Assembly: GCF_029714205.1 (NCBI RefSeq)
Contig: NZ_CP121648.1
Location: 3,800,001 to 3,864,000 of the forward strand
Direction: 5' to 3'
DNA length: 64,000 nt
From: Methylobacterium sp. CB376
GTDB lineage: Bacteria > Pseudomonadota > Alphaproteobacteria > Rhizobiales > Beijerinckiaceae
The notes under the pieces were generated by a model. It had not been told where the DNA came from and searched no databases. It worked only from the letters and a program-made list of their open reading frames with translations. Position 1 is the stretch's first letter; every line of letters begins with the position of its first letter. Below, piece by piece: positions 43,771-53,777 of the stretch. The position numbers and the translations under genes are program-made.

Positions 43771-44407
43771 GGCGGGCGCCGCGCCGGATCCGCGCCCGAG
43801 GGGGCGCGAGAAGGAAGGGGGCCGCCCGGAGGGCGGCCCGAAGTCGAGGAGGAAACGCCCTTCGGGGCATGTCCGGCGGCGGCATCGCCGCGCCCGGCCC
43901 GGCAGGTCTCGCGCGTTGCGGCCGTGCTCGCGCTGATCTGAATCAACGCCCGCGCTCGTTCTCGGCGAAGGTCGGCGGTCGGCCCGCCCGCGAGGCGATC
44001 GGCCACCGCCGCCGGGTTCCTCGACCCCGAGCCGCTCGACGGCCTCTCGGGCGTGCTCGGTCCCGAACAGGGCGTCAGCATCATCCATCCCGGCCTCGTC
44101 CCCCGCGCCCTGCGCCCGCCCGGGCGGATCGAGGTCCACCTCGCGCGAACGACGCGCACCGGCGCCCTCGTGGACGCCGCCCGCGCGCATCTCCGGCGCC
44201 GCGTCGGCGAGGGTCCCGACCGCCTCGTCCGGCTGGTCCGGAGCCCGGCCCGGACGGCGGCGCCCCTGAACGGCTCCGGCAGAATCGGCCGACGGGACGT
44301 CCCGCACGAAACGCCATCGGCGCGCGGCGTCGGGGGACCTCGGTCCCCGGCCGCGGCCGCAGAGGAATGCCGTCCGCGGGGAACGAGGATCCCGCTTGGT
44401 TTCCACG
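43771..44407. other. intergenic region with an unidentified relic
   Basis: No intact gene. On the plus strand, around 44023-44260, a short open stretch (FLDPEPLDGLSGVLGPEQGV, RIEVHLARTTRTGALVDAAR) looks protein-like, reminiscent of the end of a LysR-type regulator, but it has no start or complete domain. It may be a relic of a gene lost at the junction of the scr and fec-like loci. Confidence 0.35.
43819..43839 (+). terminator. possible terminator hairpin after scrY
   Basis: Perfect 9-bp stem GGGCCGCCC / GGGCGGCCC with a 3-base loop, 49 bases after the scrY stop. No T-run follows, so termination would be weak or Rho-assisted. Confidence 0.4.
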
Positions 44408-44458
44408 TGGCACGGAACATGCTGGCACGGAACATGCTGGCTTGGCACGGAACATGCT
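44408..44458 (+). promoter_or_regulatory. three tandem sigma54-like -24/-12 motifs upstream of the ECF sigma gene
   Basis: TGGCACGGAACATGCT occurs three times, at 44408-44423, 44423-44438 and 44443-44458. Each has GG and GC separated by exactly ten bases, the hallmark of sigma54 promoters, and differs from the TGGCACG-N4-TTGCW consensus at one base. The sites lie 123 to 173 bases before the start codon. They may instead be a repeated regulator-binding site. Confidence 0.5.
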
Positions 44459-44580
44459 GGATGACCCCAAGGATGGCGATTCCATGACGCTTCTACACTT
44501 GCGCTGGCGCAGGGATGTCGTTGTTGAATTGTGCGGCAACGCGTGCCGGAGAGCGTCGGCACCCAGGTGAGGGCTGCAGA

Positions 44581-45099
44581 ATGGGAGCGTCACCGTCGCT
44601 TCGGAATGTCTCCGCGCTCGATGGGTTGTTCCGTGAGCACAGTCATTGGCTGCTGCGTTGGCTGAGCAAGCAGCGCTGGACCGTCACTTCGCCGGAGGAT
44701 CTCACCTCCGACGTGTTCCTGGCGCTGCTGCAGATCCCCGATCTCGGCGCGGTCCGTCAGCCGCGCGCGATGATGACCACGATCGCTCGGCGGCTGATCT
44801 GCGACGCACGTCGGCGCGACGATCTCCGCCGCGCCTACGAGAACGAGCTGGCGGCCCTGCCCGAGGCGTTCGAGATTTCCGCAGAGGAACGCCTCATCCT
44901 TGTGCAGGCGCTCCAGGCCATCGACGCGATGCTCGCGGGCCTCTCGCGGAAGGCGCGCGCGGCCTTCCTGATGAGCCAGATCGACGGCATGCCCTACGCG
45001 GAGATCGCGGCCGAACTGAACGTCTCGGTCAGCATGGTGCGCAAATACGTTGCGCAGGGTCTGCGCGCGGCCGTAAAAGCGCGGAACGTCGCGGGCTGA
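44581..45099 (+). CDS. ECF-family RNA polymerase sigma factor (FecI-type)
   Basis: 172 residues. Region 2 is about 12-75 (LFREHSHWLLRWLSKQRWTV, SPEDLTSDVFLALLQ), and region 4 is about 115-165 (LSRKARAAFLMSQIDGMPYA, EIAAELNVSVSMVRKYVAQG). The pattern is that of FecI iron-signalling sigma factors, paired with the FecR gene 17 bases downstream. It would transcribe the TonB receptor gene when released by FecR. Confidence 0.93.
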   Translation: MGASPSLRNVSALDGLFREHSHWLLRWLSKQRWTVTSPEDLTSDVFLALLQIPDLGAVRQPRAMMTTIARRLICDARRRDDLRRAYENELAALPEAFEISAEERLILVQALQAIDAMLAGLSRKARAAFLMSQIDGMPYAEIAAELNVSVSMVRKYVAQGLRAAVKARNVAG

Positions 45100-45116
45100 C
45101 GGGGCGGGGATCTGTC

Positions 45117-46100
45117 ATGGCTGGGTCTGCCGAGCGCGACGAGCAGCCGGTCGAGGCCGCGATCGGCTGGATGGTCGAACTCAGTTCCGGCGCGGTCACC
45201 GAGCGCCAGAGGCGCGCCTTCGAGGCCTGGCTCGCCGCCGATCCGGGCCACGAAGCGGCGTGGCTCGGGTTGCAGGAGAGCCTGATGCCCTGCGGCGTCG
45301 CCGCCCGCCAGAGATTGCCGCCGGGCCGGCTGACGCAGCGGCTCCTCGCGCGCCAGCCCAACCGGCGCGCCGTGCTGACGGGCGTCGCGGCCGCGCTCGG
45401 CCTCGGAGCGGCCGGCAGCCTGGTGGCGGACCGGTTCGTGCCGCTCGACGGCCTGCTCGCCGACCACGTGACGCGGACCGCCGAGCAGAACCGCCTGCGC
45501 CTCGACGACGGCAGCGAGGTCGTGCTCGCGCCCCGCACGGCCATCGACGTGGATTACGCCCTCGGCCGGCGGGCCATCCGCCTGATCGAGGGCGAGGTTC
45601 TCGTGCGCGTCGCGGCGCGGTCCGCCCCGTTCCGGCTCGATGCCGGCGTCCTGAACCTCACGGCGGAATCCGGCAGCTTCCTGGTCGAGAAGCGCGCCGA
45701 GGTGCTGGCGGCGACCGGCCTCCAGGGAACGGGACGGCTCGTGGTCGGGGCCGCCGCCGCGGCGATCGGGCGCGGCGAGCGGCTCGGCCTGGAGGACGGC
45801 CGCCTGCGTCGGCAGGCGGTCGACGAGGTCGAGGATGTCACGGCCTGGCTCGACGGAGTTCTGGTGGCGAAGAACCGCTCGGTCGCCTCGATCGTCCGCG
45901 CCCTGCGCCCCTACTTCCCCGGCGTCATCCGCGTGGATCCGGCCGTGGCGGAGATCCGGGCCACCGGCGTGTTCCCGCTGCGGCACCCGGGCGAGGCCCT
46001 CGACATTCTGGGCGCGTCGCTCGGCCTATCGATCACCCGCGTGGCGCATTACTGGGTGGCTATCGGGCCGGATGCGGCTGCGGCGACCCGGTCCGGGTGA
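45117..46100 (+). CDS. FecR-family anti-sigma/sigma regulator
   Basis: 327 residues. The N-terminal cytoplasmic domain has FEAWLAADPGHEAAWLGLQE, the signature of FecR. One transmembrane helix follows near 85-105 (RRAVLTGVAAALGLGAAGSL). The periplasmic FecR domain is LRLDDGSEVVLAPRTAIDVD, and the C-terminal region (ASIVRALRPYFPGVIRVDPA) resembles the STN fold that contacts the receptor. It relays receptor occupancy to the sigma factor. Confidence 0.93.
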   Translation: MAGSAERDEQPVEAAIGWMVELSSGAVTERQRRAFEAWLAADPGHEAAWLGLQESLMPCGVAARQRLPPGRLTQRLLARQPNRRAVLTGVAAALGLGAAGSLVADRFVPLDGLLADHVTRTAEQNRLRLDDGSEVVLAPRTAIDVDYALGRRAIRLIEGEVLVRVAARSAPFRLDAGVLNLTAESGSFLVEKRAEVLAATGLQGTGRLVVGAAAAAIGRGERLGLEDGRLRRQAVDEVEDVTAWLDGVLVAKNRSVASIVRALRPYFPGVIRVDPAVAEIRATGVFPLRHPGEALDILGASLGLSITRVAHYWVAIGPDAAAATRSG

Positions 46101-46295
46101 TCGCCACGCGGGGCCGGGGCGCCCCCGTCCAAGACGGCGTGGGCCCGGGTCTTCGACGTCCGGCCATCTCCGGATACCGCCGGTCTCCGCCACCCGCACC
46201 GCGACCGGACCCGCGTCCTCGTCGAGGACCGGGTCCATCCCCCCGGGCGGGGTTCGCACCGGGGCGCCCGGAGCCTCGGCGGCGCCGGTCCGGCC

Positions 46296-46341
46296 GAGGA
46301 TTTGGCCCGGCGAGGATTTGGCCCGGCGAGCACTCGGCCCC
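46296..46341. repeat. 16-bp tandem repeat (gaggatttggcccggc) between fecR and the ABC gene
   Basis: Two perfect copies and a degenerate third. Located between two convergent genes. No further role can be assigned. Confidence 0.6.
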
Positions 46342-46370
46342 GAAGACGGCCTCGGTCGCGGAGGGGATCG

Positions 46371-48137
46371 TCACGGGGCCTGCTCCCGCGCGTCGTTCGG
46401 CCCGCCGAGGACGAGCCGGTGGGTGTGGAATGCGTCGAGCACGTCGGAATGCGCGATGCTGATCAGGGTGAGGTCCGGCAGGGATTCGAGGAGCAGCGCG
46501 TACATGGCACGCGCGTTCGGCGGATCGAGCGCGCTCGTCGCCTCGTCGAGCAGGATCAGCGCCGGGCGCAGCAGCAGGGGACGCAGAAAGGCGAGGCGCT
46601 GCTGCTCCCCGGGCGAGAGGTGCTGGTCCCACTCGGCGGCCCGGTCGAGATCCGCTGCCCGCTCCGCGAGGCCGACGCGCCCGAGAAGGTCGCGCAGCAC
46701 CGCGTCCGGCACCGATTCCCGCGACGGGTAGGTGATGGCGTCCCGCAGCGGGCCGACCGGCAGGTAGGGCGTCTGCGGCATGAACAAGGTCGTCTCGCGG
46801 GCCGGCATCGTCAGCCGGCCAGCGACTTCCGGCCAGATCCCGGCCAGCGCGCGCAGCAGCGTGCTCTTGCCGATGCCCGAGGGGCCTCGGATGAGCCAGC
46901 GCTGCCCTCGCTCCACCCGCCAGGCCGGCAGGGTCAGGAGAGTCGCGCCGCCGGGACGGGCCACGGACAGGGTCTCGACCGCGACCATCGTCGCCGCGTC
47001 GCCGGGCTGCTCGGAAGCGGGCGGGACCGGGACGGCGTCGATCATCGCGTCGAAGGCGCGCAGGCGGCGGATCGTGCCGCGCAGGGTCTGGAGCGCGGTG
47101 GCGGATTGGGCAAAATACGCGATCGTGCCGTTGTACTGGCCCATCGATCGCTGCGCCTGAAACATCTCGCCGAGCGACGACCCACCCGCGAGGTAGCGCG
47201 GCATCACGAGCAGCAGCAGGAAGAGCTCCTCGACCGTCCCGACCGTGGCATTGGTGACGGCGATCCTCACCGCCTGGACGATCTGGGCGTAGACGTTGGT
47301 GCGGATGGCCGAGAAGCGATCGGTCAGGGCGGCAGCCTCGGCCGCCTCGCCGCGCAGGAGCGCGACCTGCTCGGCGGCGCGCCGGACCTGGATCAGCTTG
47401 AAGCGGAAATCCGCCCCGACCCGCTGCCCCGCCGCGACGAGGCGCGGCAGCTTGCGCCCGACCCAGATCACCAGGGCGGTGTGGAGGACCGCCCAGATCG
47501 TGGTGACCCAGAGCAGCAGGCCGGGAACCTGGAACGTCGCCGGGCCGATCGTGACCCTGCCGTCGCCGGAAGCGTCCCACAGGATGATCCCGAAGGTGAT
47601 GCCCATCGACGCAACCTGGAACATCGCGAAGGCATTGGTCACGGCGGCGTGGGTGAACGCATCGACATCCTCGGCGATGCGCTGGTCGGGATTGTCGAGG
47701 AGATCGCGGCGCTGGCCCTCGTAATAGGCGCGGCCGTGCAGCCAGCGCGCGACGTATCGGCCGGTGAGCCACTGGCGCCACTCCAACGCGATAGCGGTGG
47801 GCACCGAGAACGCGACCGCCGCCTGCACGATGCTGGCGCCCAGCACGACGGCGAGCAGGGCCATGACCGCGGGCAGCCGGTCGAGCGCCCGCTCGGCCAG
47901 CATGTCGTAGAGCGCCTTGGTGTAGCGGGTGCTCAGGACGCTCGTGTGGACGGCCGCGCTCAGGGAGGCGAGGTTGAGGGCCACCAGCGCCCAGGCGCGG
48001 CCGGCACTCCGCGTGATCCAGAACCCGCCGGCCAGCCGGATGAAGTGCCTCAGCTTCGCGTCGGTCGGCGCCGCGCTCCCGTCCGCGTCGTCGCGTGCCG
48101 GCGCGGGGGCGCGAGCCCCGTGGTGGCTGGGCGCCAT
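46371..48137 (-). CDS. ABC transporter, fused membrane and ATPase (YddA/SbmA-related)
   Basis: 588 residues. Six membrane segments (about 30-330, with the SbmA/YddA block TGRYVARWLHGRAYYEGQRR, LLDNPDQRIAEDVDAFT) are followed by an ATPase domain with Walker A GPSGIGKSTLL, signature LSPGEQQRLAF and Walker B ALILLDEATSALD. The family includes the bacterial ABCD-like transporters; in iron-signalling loci it often handles siderophores. The ATG at 48137 is preceded by GAGG; a GTG at 48161 would add eight residues. Confidence 0.88.
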   Translation of the reverse strand: MAPSHHGARAPAPARDDADGSAAPTDAKLRHFIRLAGGFWITRSAGRAWALVALNLASLSAAVHTSVLSTRYTKALYDMLAERALDRLPAVMALLAVVLGASIVQAAVAFSVPTAIALEWRQWLTGRYVARWLHGRAYYEGQRRDLLDNPDQRIAEDVDAFTHAAVTNAFAMFQVASMGITFGIILWDASGDGRVTIGPATFQVPGLLLWVTTIWAVLHTALVIWVGRKLPRLVAAGQRVGADFRFKLIQVRRAAEQVALLRGEAAEAAALTDRFSAIRTNVYAQIVQAVRIAVTNATVGTVEELFLLLLVMPRYLAGGSSLGEMFQAQRSMGQYNGTIAYFAQSATALQTLRGTIRRLRAFDAMIDAVPVPPASEQPGDAATMVAVETLSVARPGGATLLTLPAWRVERGQRWLIRGPSGIGKSTLLRALAGIWPEVAGRLTMPARETTLFMPQTPYLPVGPLRDAITYPSRESVPDAVLRDLLGRVGLAERAADLDRAAEWDQHLSPGEQQRLAFLRPLLLRPALILLDEATSALDPPNARAMYALLLESLPDLTLISIAHSDVLDAFHTHRLVLGGPNDAREQAP

Positions 48138-48161
48138 GGCAGCCTCGTCCCTCGTGATCAC

Positions 48162-48510
48162 GCGTCAGGCCGGAGAGGAACCAGGCGGCGTCGCCGCCTC
48201 GATCGGGGCCGGGCAGATCCGCGCGGCCTCCGCGGCCGCGCCGGAATGGGCCTCGGCGAAGGCGGCACGGCCGGCGGGGGCTGCTGCGACCGGCCCCGCT
48301 CGCCCCGGCTTGGTCGATCGTGCCGGCGGCGCGCTGCGCCTTGAAGCCTGCGTGGCGGATGGCGCGGCGCCGCGGAGCGCCGCCGAAGGCGAGTCGCAGC
48401 GCCGGGTGGGGAACGGGCATGAGAGGCCTCGAATCTCTGGGCGGGCGCGGGACGGGACTTGCCGCGGTGACCCTCGCCGGGCGCACGGCGCGGAACCGCC
48501 CTGCCCGAAT
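48162..48510. other. intergenic region before the ABC gene
   Basis: No convincing gene. On the minus strand a short frame near 48190-48310 reads as an Ala-rich, protein-like tail (AAFAEAHSGAAAEAARICPA, then PIEAATPPGSSPA, stop). It has no clear start and no recognised domain. Confidence 0.35.
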
Positions 48511-48614
48511 CATCCGAAATCCGTCGGATTGCGTCGCCATGCGAATGTCGGCTTCGCTCAAGCGCCGCGCGGGCTTGTCAGACGCTGTCCGGACGTGATC
48601 GTCCGGACAGCGTC
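48511..48614 (+). repeat. dispersed palindromic element, copy 4 (type B), directly after the TonB receptor stop codon
   Basis: Left end ATCCG..ATCCG.CGGAT, then the conserved core (gcgaatgtcggcttcgctca, agcgccgcgcgggct). A perfect 14-bp hairpin (GACGCTGTCCGGAC arms, loop GTGATC, 48581-48614) abuts the TGA of the receptor gene. On the minus strand it is therefore the 3' end structure of the receptor transcript. Confidence 0.9.
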
Positions 48615-51098
48615 TCAGAAGGTGACCCGGGCCTGCGCCAGGATCCGACGTCCTTCCCCGATCGGGACGAACATCGGAGTCTGGGTCGGTTGATAATAAT
48701 ACTGATTGAGCAGATTCTTCACGTTCAACGAAATCATCATGTTGTCTTTCGTATACGATAACATCGCGTCGAGAGTGACGTGGCCTGGAAGTTTGTAGTT
48801 GTCGTTCTTCGAGCCAAAGGACGTGTAGGTGCTCGGGATGCCCTCGGCGCCGCCGCCGATCTGCAGACCTTTCAGCGGGCCGTCGGTGAAGCTGTACACC
48901 GCGTAGAGCTTGCCGGTGTAGGATGGGATTCCGGGATAGACATCGCCCGGCTGACGGCGGGGGTACTGAATGATGGTCCGCCCGACGCTGCCGATCAGGC
49001 TCAGGTTCTCCGTCACCTGTCCCTGGAAGTCCAATTCGAAACCTTTGCTCGTAGTGCCCGGTCCAAGAACGCTTGCGCGCAAATCGGGTCGATATATAAG
49101 TGTATTACTGTAAGAAATTTCGAAATGCGAAGCCGTGATCATGAAGCTGTCATTGAGCAGATTAAACTTCAGACCATATTCGTTCGAGTCGTTATATTGA
49201 GGAGGAGAAGTTTTGCCATCGGCAAGAACGCCCCGGTTCGGAATAAATCCGGTGCCGATCGTGCCATAGATGCTCATCCATTTCGTAATATCATAGACCC
49301 CGCCGGCGCTATATGTCAGCGCGCCATAATCGGTCAGACTATGGCTGCTCTTGCCATTATCCTCGGAATTTCTGTCCGAGCTGTAAAAATCCTGCCTGAC
49401 CGATCCCAGAATATGAAGACGATCAAATAGATCAATTTTGTCTTGAAATGCCAATCCGATGTCTTCCGATCCGAGATGAACTCGCGTCTTGAAATTCCGC
49501 CCAAGAGATCCCTGCCGATTCGGCAAAGGCAGCGTGAGCGGCGGATTTCTGGGATCGATCAAGCCGGCAGGATATCCCACGAGGTTATAATTGACAAGAT
49601 AATCATTCGTGTAGTCAATTCCGAATCTGGCCGTCTGCTTGTAATCCTGGAACGTGTGAACTGCGATCAGGTCGGATTGCGTGACGAACTGCCGCTCGGT
49701 CGCCGAGGTGAAGCCTCCGCCGAGCGGGACGGCCGCCGCACTCCGACCGGGCACGAATATATAACCAGAGGACACGTAATTATTCGCGAAATATCCGGTC
49801 CTGTTCCGAAACGTGAAGTCGAACGAACCGAAATTTGCTGTATCGATGGCATCGAATCTGTGCTCGACGTCCACATAGAGGTTGAAGGCTCGGAACGACG
49901 CCCCGGCCTCGGGGGTGCCGATCGGCTTCTCGCGATCGACCCGGAGCGGGCGGAAGTGGAGGGAGGGAATCCCGATCGTCATCGGCGGCAGCCCGCTGAG
50001 CTGGTCGAAGTAACGAACCCCGGCGGTCACGATCGTGGCGCCGTCGTCCCAGCGGATCTTCGGGGAGATCAGCCCTTCGTGGGGAGATCTGTCGCCGCCG
50101 AACGACGTGTCGGCCGTATTGCCCGAGAGGTTCAGCCGGTAGGTGAGGCCCTCGGCCCCCTCCACCGGCCCGCCGAGGTCGAAGGCGAGCGTGCGGTAGA
50201 ATCGGCTGCCGAGGGTGAACTGCGCCTCCCGGATCGGATCGGCACTCGGCGCCTTGGGGATGATGTTGATCCCGCCGCCTTCGAGGCTCACCCCGGTCAG
50301 GTCGGTGGTCGGGCCCTTGATCACGTCGACGCGCTCGACGTCCTGCACGGGCAGGTTCATGCCCCGCGGACCGACGCGCCCGCCCACCATCACGTTCTGC
50401 ACGCTGAAGCCGCGGATGGTGTAGCTCGGGATGCCGCTGCCCTGGCCGGCGCCGTAATTGACGGTGACGTTGCTGGCGTTGGTGGCCGCTTCGAGGATCG
50501 AGGTGGAGGCCTGCGCCTTGATCACCTCGCGGGTCACGCCGACGACGGAACGCGGATTCTCCTTCTGTGGGAAATTGAGCCGGTCGGAGGTGACGGTGGA
50601 GCCGGAGAGGAAGCCGCGATCCCCGGTGCTCCCCGCGAGGTCGGCCACGTCGATGGCGGCGATCATCCCGTCGCGGCTCGGGACGACCGCGCTGCTGCCC
50701 TGGCCGCGGCGGATGGTCAGCGAGCCCTGCGCGCTCGGCGTGGCCACGAGGCCCGAGCCGGCGAGCGCGCGGTCGACCGCGTCGCGGACGGTCATGCGGC
50801 CGATGATCGGCCCAGCCGCGCGGCCCTGCGTCACGTCTGCCGGGAAGGCGATCGTGCGGCCGCCGGCGCGCCCGATCTGGGCCAGGACGCCGCCGAGATC
50901 GCCGGCCGGTATGGCGAAGTCGACGAGATCCTGAGCGGAGGCCGGCAAGACCAGCGGCGGCAGCACGCTCGCCGCCGAGGCCGTGGACAGAAGGAGGGCG
51001 ACCAGCCTCCAGCGGCGGCTGCGACCGCCCCTGACCGGCCCTGGCCCGCGCGACCGGTCCGCCTCGGATCCGGCCGTCATCCTCTGCGCCATCGTCAT
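48615..51098 (-). CDS. TonB-dependent siderophore receptor with N-terminal STN signalling domain
   Basis: 827 residues. A signal peptide (to PASAQD) is followed by an STN domain (about 58-128, VDFAIPAGDLGGVLAQIGRA), a plug (NVTVNYGAGQGSGIPSYTIR, DVERVDVIKGPTTDL) and a 22-strand barrel ending in Phe (ILAQARVTF). The STN domain links it to the FecR/sigma pair at 44.6-46.1 kb. The ligand is an unidentified ferric siderophore. The barrel half (about 48.7-49.9 kb) is markedly less GC-rich than the N-terminal half, a sign of mosaic origin. Confidence 0.93.
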   Translation of the reverse strand: MTMAQRMTAGSEADRSRGPGPVRGGRSRRWRLVALLLSTASAASVLPPLVLPASAQDLVDFAIPAGDLGGVLAQIGRAGGRTIAFPADVTQGRAAGPIIGRMTVRDAVDRALAGSGLVATPSAQGSLTIRRGQGSSAVVPSRDGMIAAIDVADLAGSTGDRGFLSGSTVTSDRLNFPQKENPRSVVGVTREVIKAQASTSILEAATNASNVTVNYGAGQGSGIPSYTIRGFSVQNVMVGGRVGPRGMNLPVQDVERVDVIKGPTTDLTGVSLEGGGINIIPKAPSADPIREAQFTLGSRFYRTLAFDLGGPVEGAEGLTYRLNLSGNTADTSFGGDRSPHEGLISPKIRWDDGATIVTAGVRYFDQLSGLPPMTIGIPSLHFRPLRVDREKPIGTPEAGASFRAFNLYVDVEHRFDAIDTANFGSFDFTFRNRTGYFANNYVSSGYIFVPGRSAAAVPLGGGFTSATERQFVTQSDLIAVHTFQDYKQTARFGIDYTNDYLVNYNLVGYPAGLIDPRNPPLTLPLPNRQGSLGRNFKTRVHLGSEDIGLAFQDKIDLFDRLHILGSVRQDFYSSDRNSEDNGKSSHSLTDYGALTYSAGGVYDITKWMSIYGTIGTGFIPNRGVLADGKTSPPQYNDSNEYGLKFNLLNDSFMITASHFEISYSNTLIYRPDLRASVLGPGTTSKGFELDFQGQVTENLSLIGSVGRTIIQYPRRQPGDVYPGIPSYTGKLYAVYSFTDGPLKGLQIGGGAEGIPSTYTSFGSKNDNYKLPGHVTLDAMLSYTKDNMMISLNVKNLLNQYYYQPTQTPMFVPIGEGRRILAQARVTF

Positions 51099-51347
51099 CG
51101 CGACCCCCTGTGCGTCTGCGGTTCGGTCCGCTTTCACCTTCTGTGACGCTCGGGCCGCCGAAAGCGTCAGTCCGGGCGCGAGGTTTTTTGAAGAATTCGC
51201 GATCCCGGAGCATTCGCTGACTTGGAGTCGGATTCCGCGATCATGCCTCACTCTAGGTCAGGCGGACCGGCGACCGGAGCACGGCGCGTCGGCTCGGCGC
51301 GAGCGGGGCGGGCCGAGCCGCGGAACGACGGCCCGGCCGGCGCGCGT

Positions 51348-53428
51348 TCAGACCAGGAGCATGTCCGGCGTCAGCAGGAAGGCGGGCACGCCGACCAGTT
51401 GCACCTGGCCGCCCCCCGACAGCGTCAGCAGCCCATCCCCGTTCTCGGCCGCGCCGATGCTGAGGGACTGCCCGTCGAGGAGATGGATGCGGTCTCCGCT
51501 CGCGGCGGAGACGCCGAGGATCAGGTCCGACCCCGATCCGGCGCCGAACACGAAGGTGTCGGCCCCCTCGCCACCCTCGAGCATGTCGTCCCCCGCGCCC
51601 CCGTCGAGGGTGTCGCTCCCCTCGCCGCCGATCAGGAGGTCGTCGCCCCGATCTCCGTGCAGGACGTCGTTCCCGCCCGCCCCCGTCAGCGTGTCGGCCC
51701 CGCGTCCGCCGAACGCGATGTTGTCGCCCTCGTTTCCGATGATCAGGTCGTTGCCGTCGCCGGTGATCGCGTTCTCGATCCCGACCTGGCCGAGTCGGAT
51801 GAGTTCGGTATTGCGGACACGCGAGATCGCCCCCGGATTGAGGTCGAGGACCACGTCGCCGGTCATGGAGGCGGCCTCGATCCAGTCGCTGCCGCCGTCG
51901 CGGTCGTCGAGGACCCGGCGCGACGGATCGAGGGCCGCCATGTCCAGGAACTCGTCGGTGTAGTGATAGACCTCGTCGGAAGAGGGCGCGGACCCGTAGG
52001 CCGTCAGGCTGATGCGGCCGAGGGTGCCGCGGTCCCAGGGCATCTCGTTCTTGATGCGAACCGTCCATGTGCCGGCGCTGCGCTCGCCGCGGAGCCCATC
52101 CACCCCGAACGTCCAGGTGAGCCCCGCAGCGGCGTCCGGAGGGTGCCCGCTGCCGTCGTAGAGCTGCACGGCCGTGCCGGCAGGCGAGATCAGCGTGATG
52201 CGCAGATCCCGATAATCGCCGACCGCGATGCCGCCTTCAGGTCGACATGGTCGAGCACGACATCGTCCGTGAGATCGAACGTGGAGGCGAGGGTTCCCGA
52301 GTCCGGGATCGCCTCGCCGACGAAGAGTTCGCCGGAGCGCACCGTGATCTCGTTCGCGGAGGTCTGCGCGGGGGCGCCGATGGCGTGCCACGCCTCCGCC
52401 ATGCGGACCGCACCGAAGACGTTGACCTTCCCGTAGCCGAAATCCGTGTGGACGTGCATGCCGCCACCGTTCCAGGTCGTGGCGCGGTTGATCTGCCAGA
52501 CCCCGTGCTCCCAGCCGTTCGGCCAGGCCTGTCCGATCGCGCTGCCCAGATGGGTCGCGGAGGCGGCCAGGATGGTCTGGACGTCGCGCCAGCCGAGCCC
52601 GGGATTGGCCTGGAGCATCAGGGCGACCACGCCGGAGACGACCGGCGCCGGTGCCGAGGTCCCGGTGAACGCCATGTAGGAGCCAGGAGAATCCCCCTTC
52701 GAGCCCGGCATGTCGGTCGTGATCAGGCCGGTGCCCGGGGCCGTGACGAGGACGGAGGACCCGTAGTTCGAGAACTCGGCCCGCCTGTTCGAGAAATCGG
52801 TCGCCGCGACCGTCACCGTGTAGCGGGAGGCGTTCCCCCCGCTGCCGTTCGCGTTGATGCCGTCGTCGTTGCCGGCGGATTGGATGATCGGGGTTCCGAG
52901 GCCGCCGCGGCCGGTGCGCGAGACGACGTCGAAGGCTTGATCGAACCGCGCCGTGTCGCTGGTCGGATCGTTGAGGTTCGCGTTCGGGTTCAGCCAGAGC
53001 GGCGAAGGCTGCCCGCTGAAATTGATCACGTCGTACTGGGCGCAGGCCCGCATCGCCGCGATGTCGCCGTCGACGTCGTGGGGCACGCCGATCGGCGGTC
53101 CCCACCGATTGAGGTCGATCTGCGTCAGGGCGGCGCCGTAGGCCACGCCGACGCCGCCCTCGCCGTTGTTGCCAGAGGCGGCGATCACGCCCGCGACTTC
53201 CGTGCCGTGCCATCCGGAATACGTGGTGACGCCGTCATACGGCCCGGGGACCAGGATCGGCCGGCTCCGGTCCTCGCGCTCCTTCAGGTCGGGATGCGTG
53301 AAGTCGATGCCGTCGTCGAACACGCCGACATGGATGTCGGTCCCGTCGTAATCGTCCCAGATCGCTTCGATGTTGCCGATCGCTCTCAGGTACCATTGCT
53401 GAGCGTAGTAGGGGTCGTTCGGGTGCAT
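51348..53428 (-). pseudogene. subtilase-family protease with P-domain and RTX repeats, split by a one-base shift
   Basis: The first frame (from 53428) has the S8 triad: Asp in GVFDDGIDFTHPDL, His in GWHGTEVAGVIAASGNN, Ser in AFTGTSAPAPVVSGVVALML. It continues into the start of a P-domain (LTDDVVLDHVDLKA). The second frame completes the P-domain (GDYRDLRITLISPAGTAVQL, AGTWTVRIKNEMPWDRG) and the RTX calcium repeats (GNDVLHGDRGDDLLIGGEGS). They join near 52229-52240 with one added base, giving 693 residues. No signal peptide; RTX repeats suggest type I secretion. As sequenced the protease lacks its C-terminal half. Confidence 0.88.
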
Positions 53429-53777
53429 GACGTCGCCGATCCTTCGCGTGGGCAGGGCCGAGCGAACCTGTCCGGACGGTCGCGCGGCGTCCGTGCGGAG
53501 GGAATGCGGCAGCCCCCACCGGCCTTGTCGGACGGGCGGGCGCAAGCGACAGAGACCCGGCCGGGATTCGGCGCGGTCCGGCCCGGGCGGCCCCCGGCCC
53601 CGGGCCGGGGAGATTGACCGACACCGCAGCACCGATTGATCGACATCAACGCGGGCGCGGCGCGCGGCGGTCAGGATCCGCTCTCGGGGTCCCCGGCTCG
53701 GGCGAGGCCGTGGCGGCGCCCCCGCCCGGCCCGCCCCTCGGGCCGAGCGGCCCGGCCGCCCCATCGAGGAGAACGCA
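53429..53777. other. divergent intergenic region between the protease gene and hemA
   Basis: 349 bases, very GC-rich, with no gene recognised. It must hold the promoters of both genes. I see no convincing regulator site. Confidence 0.4.
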
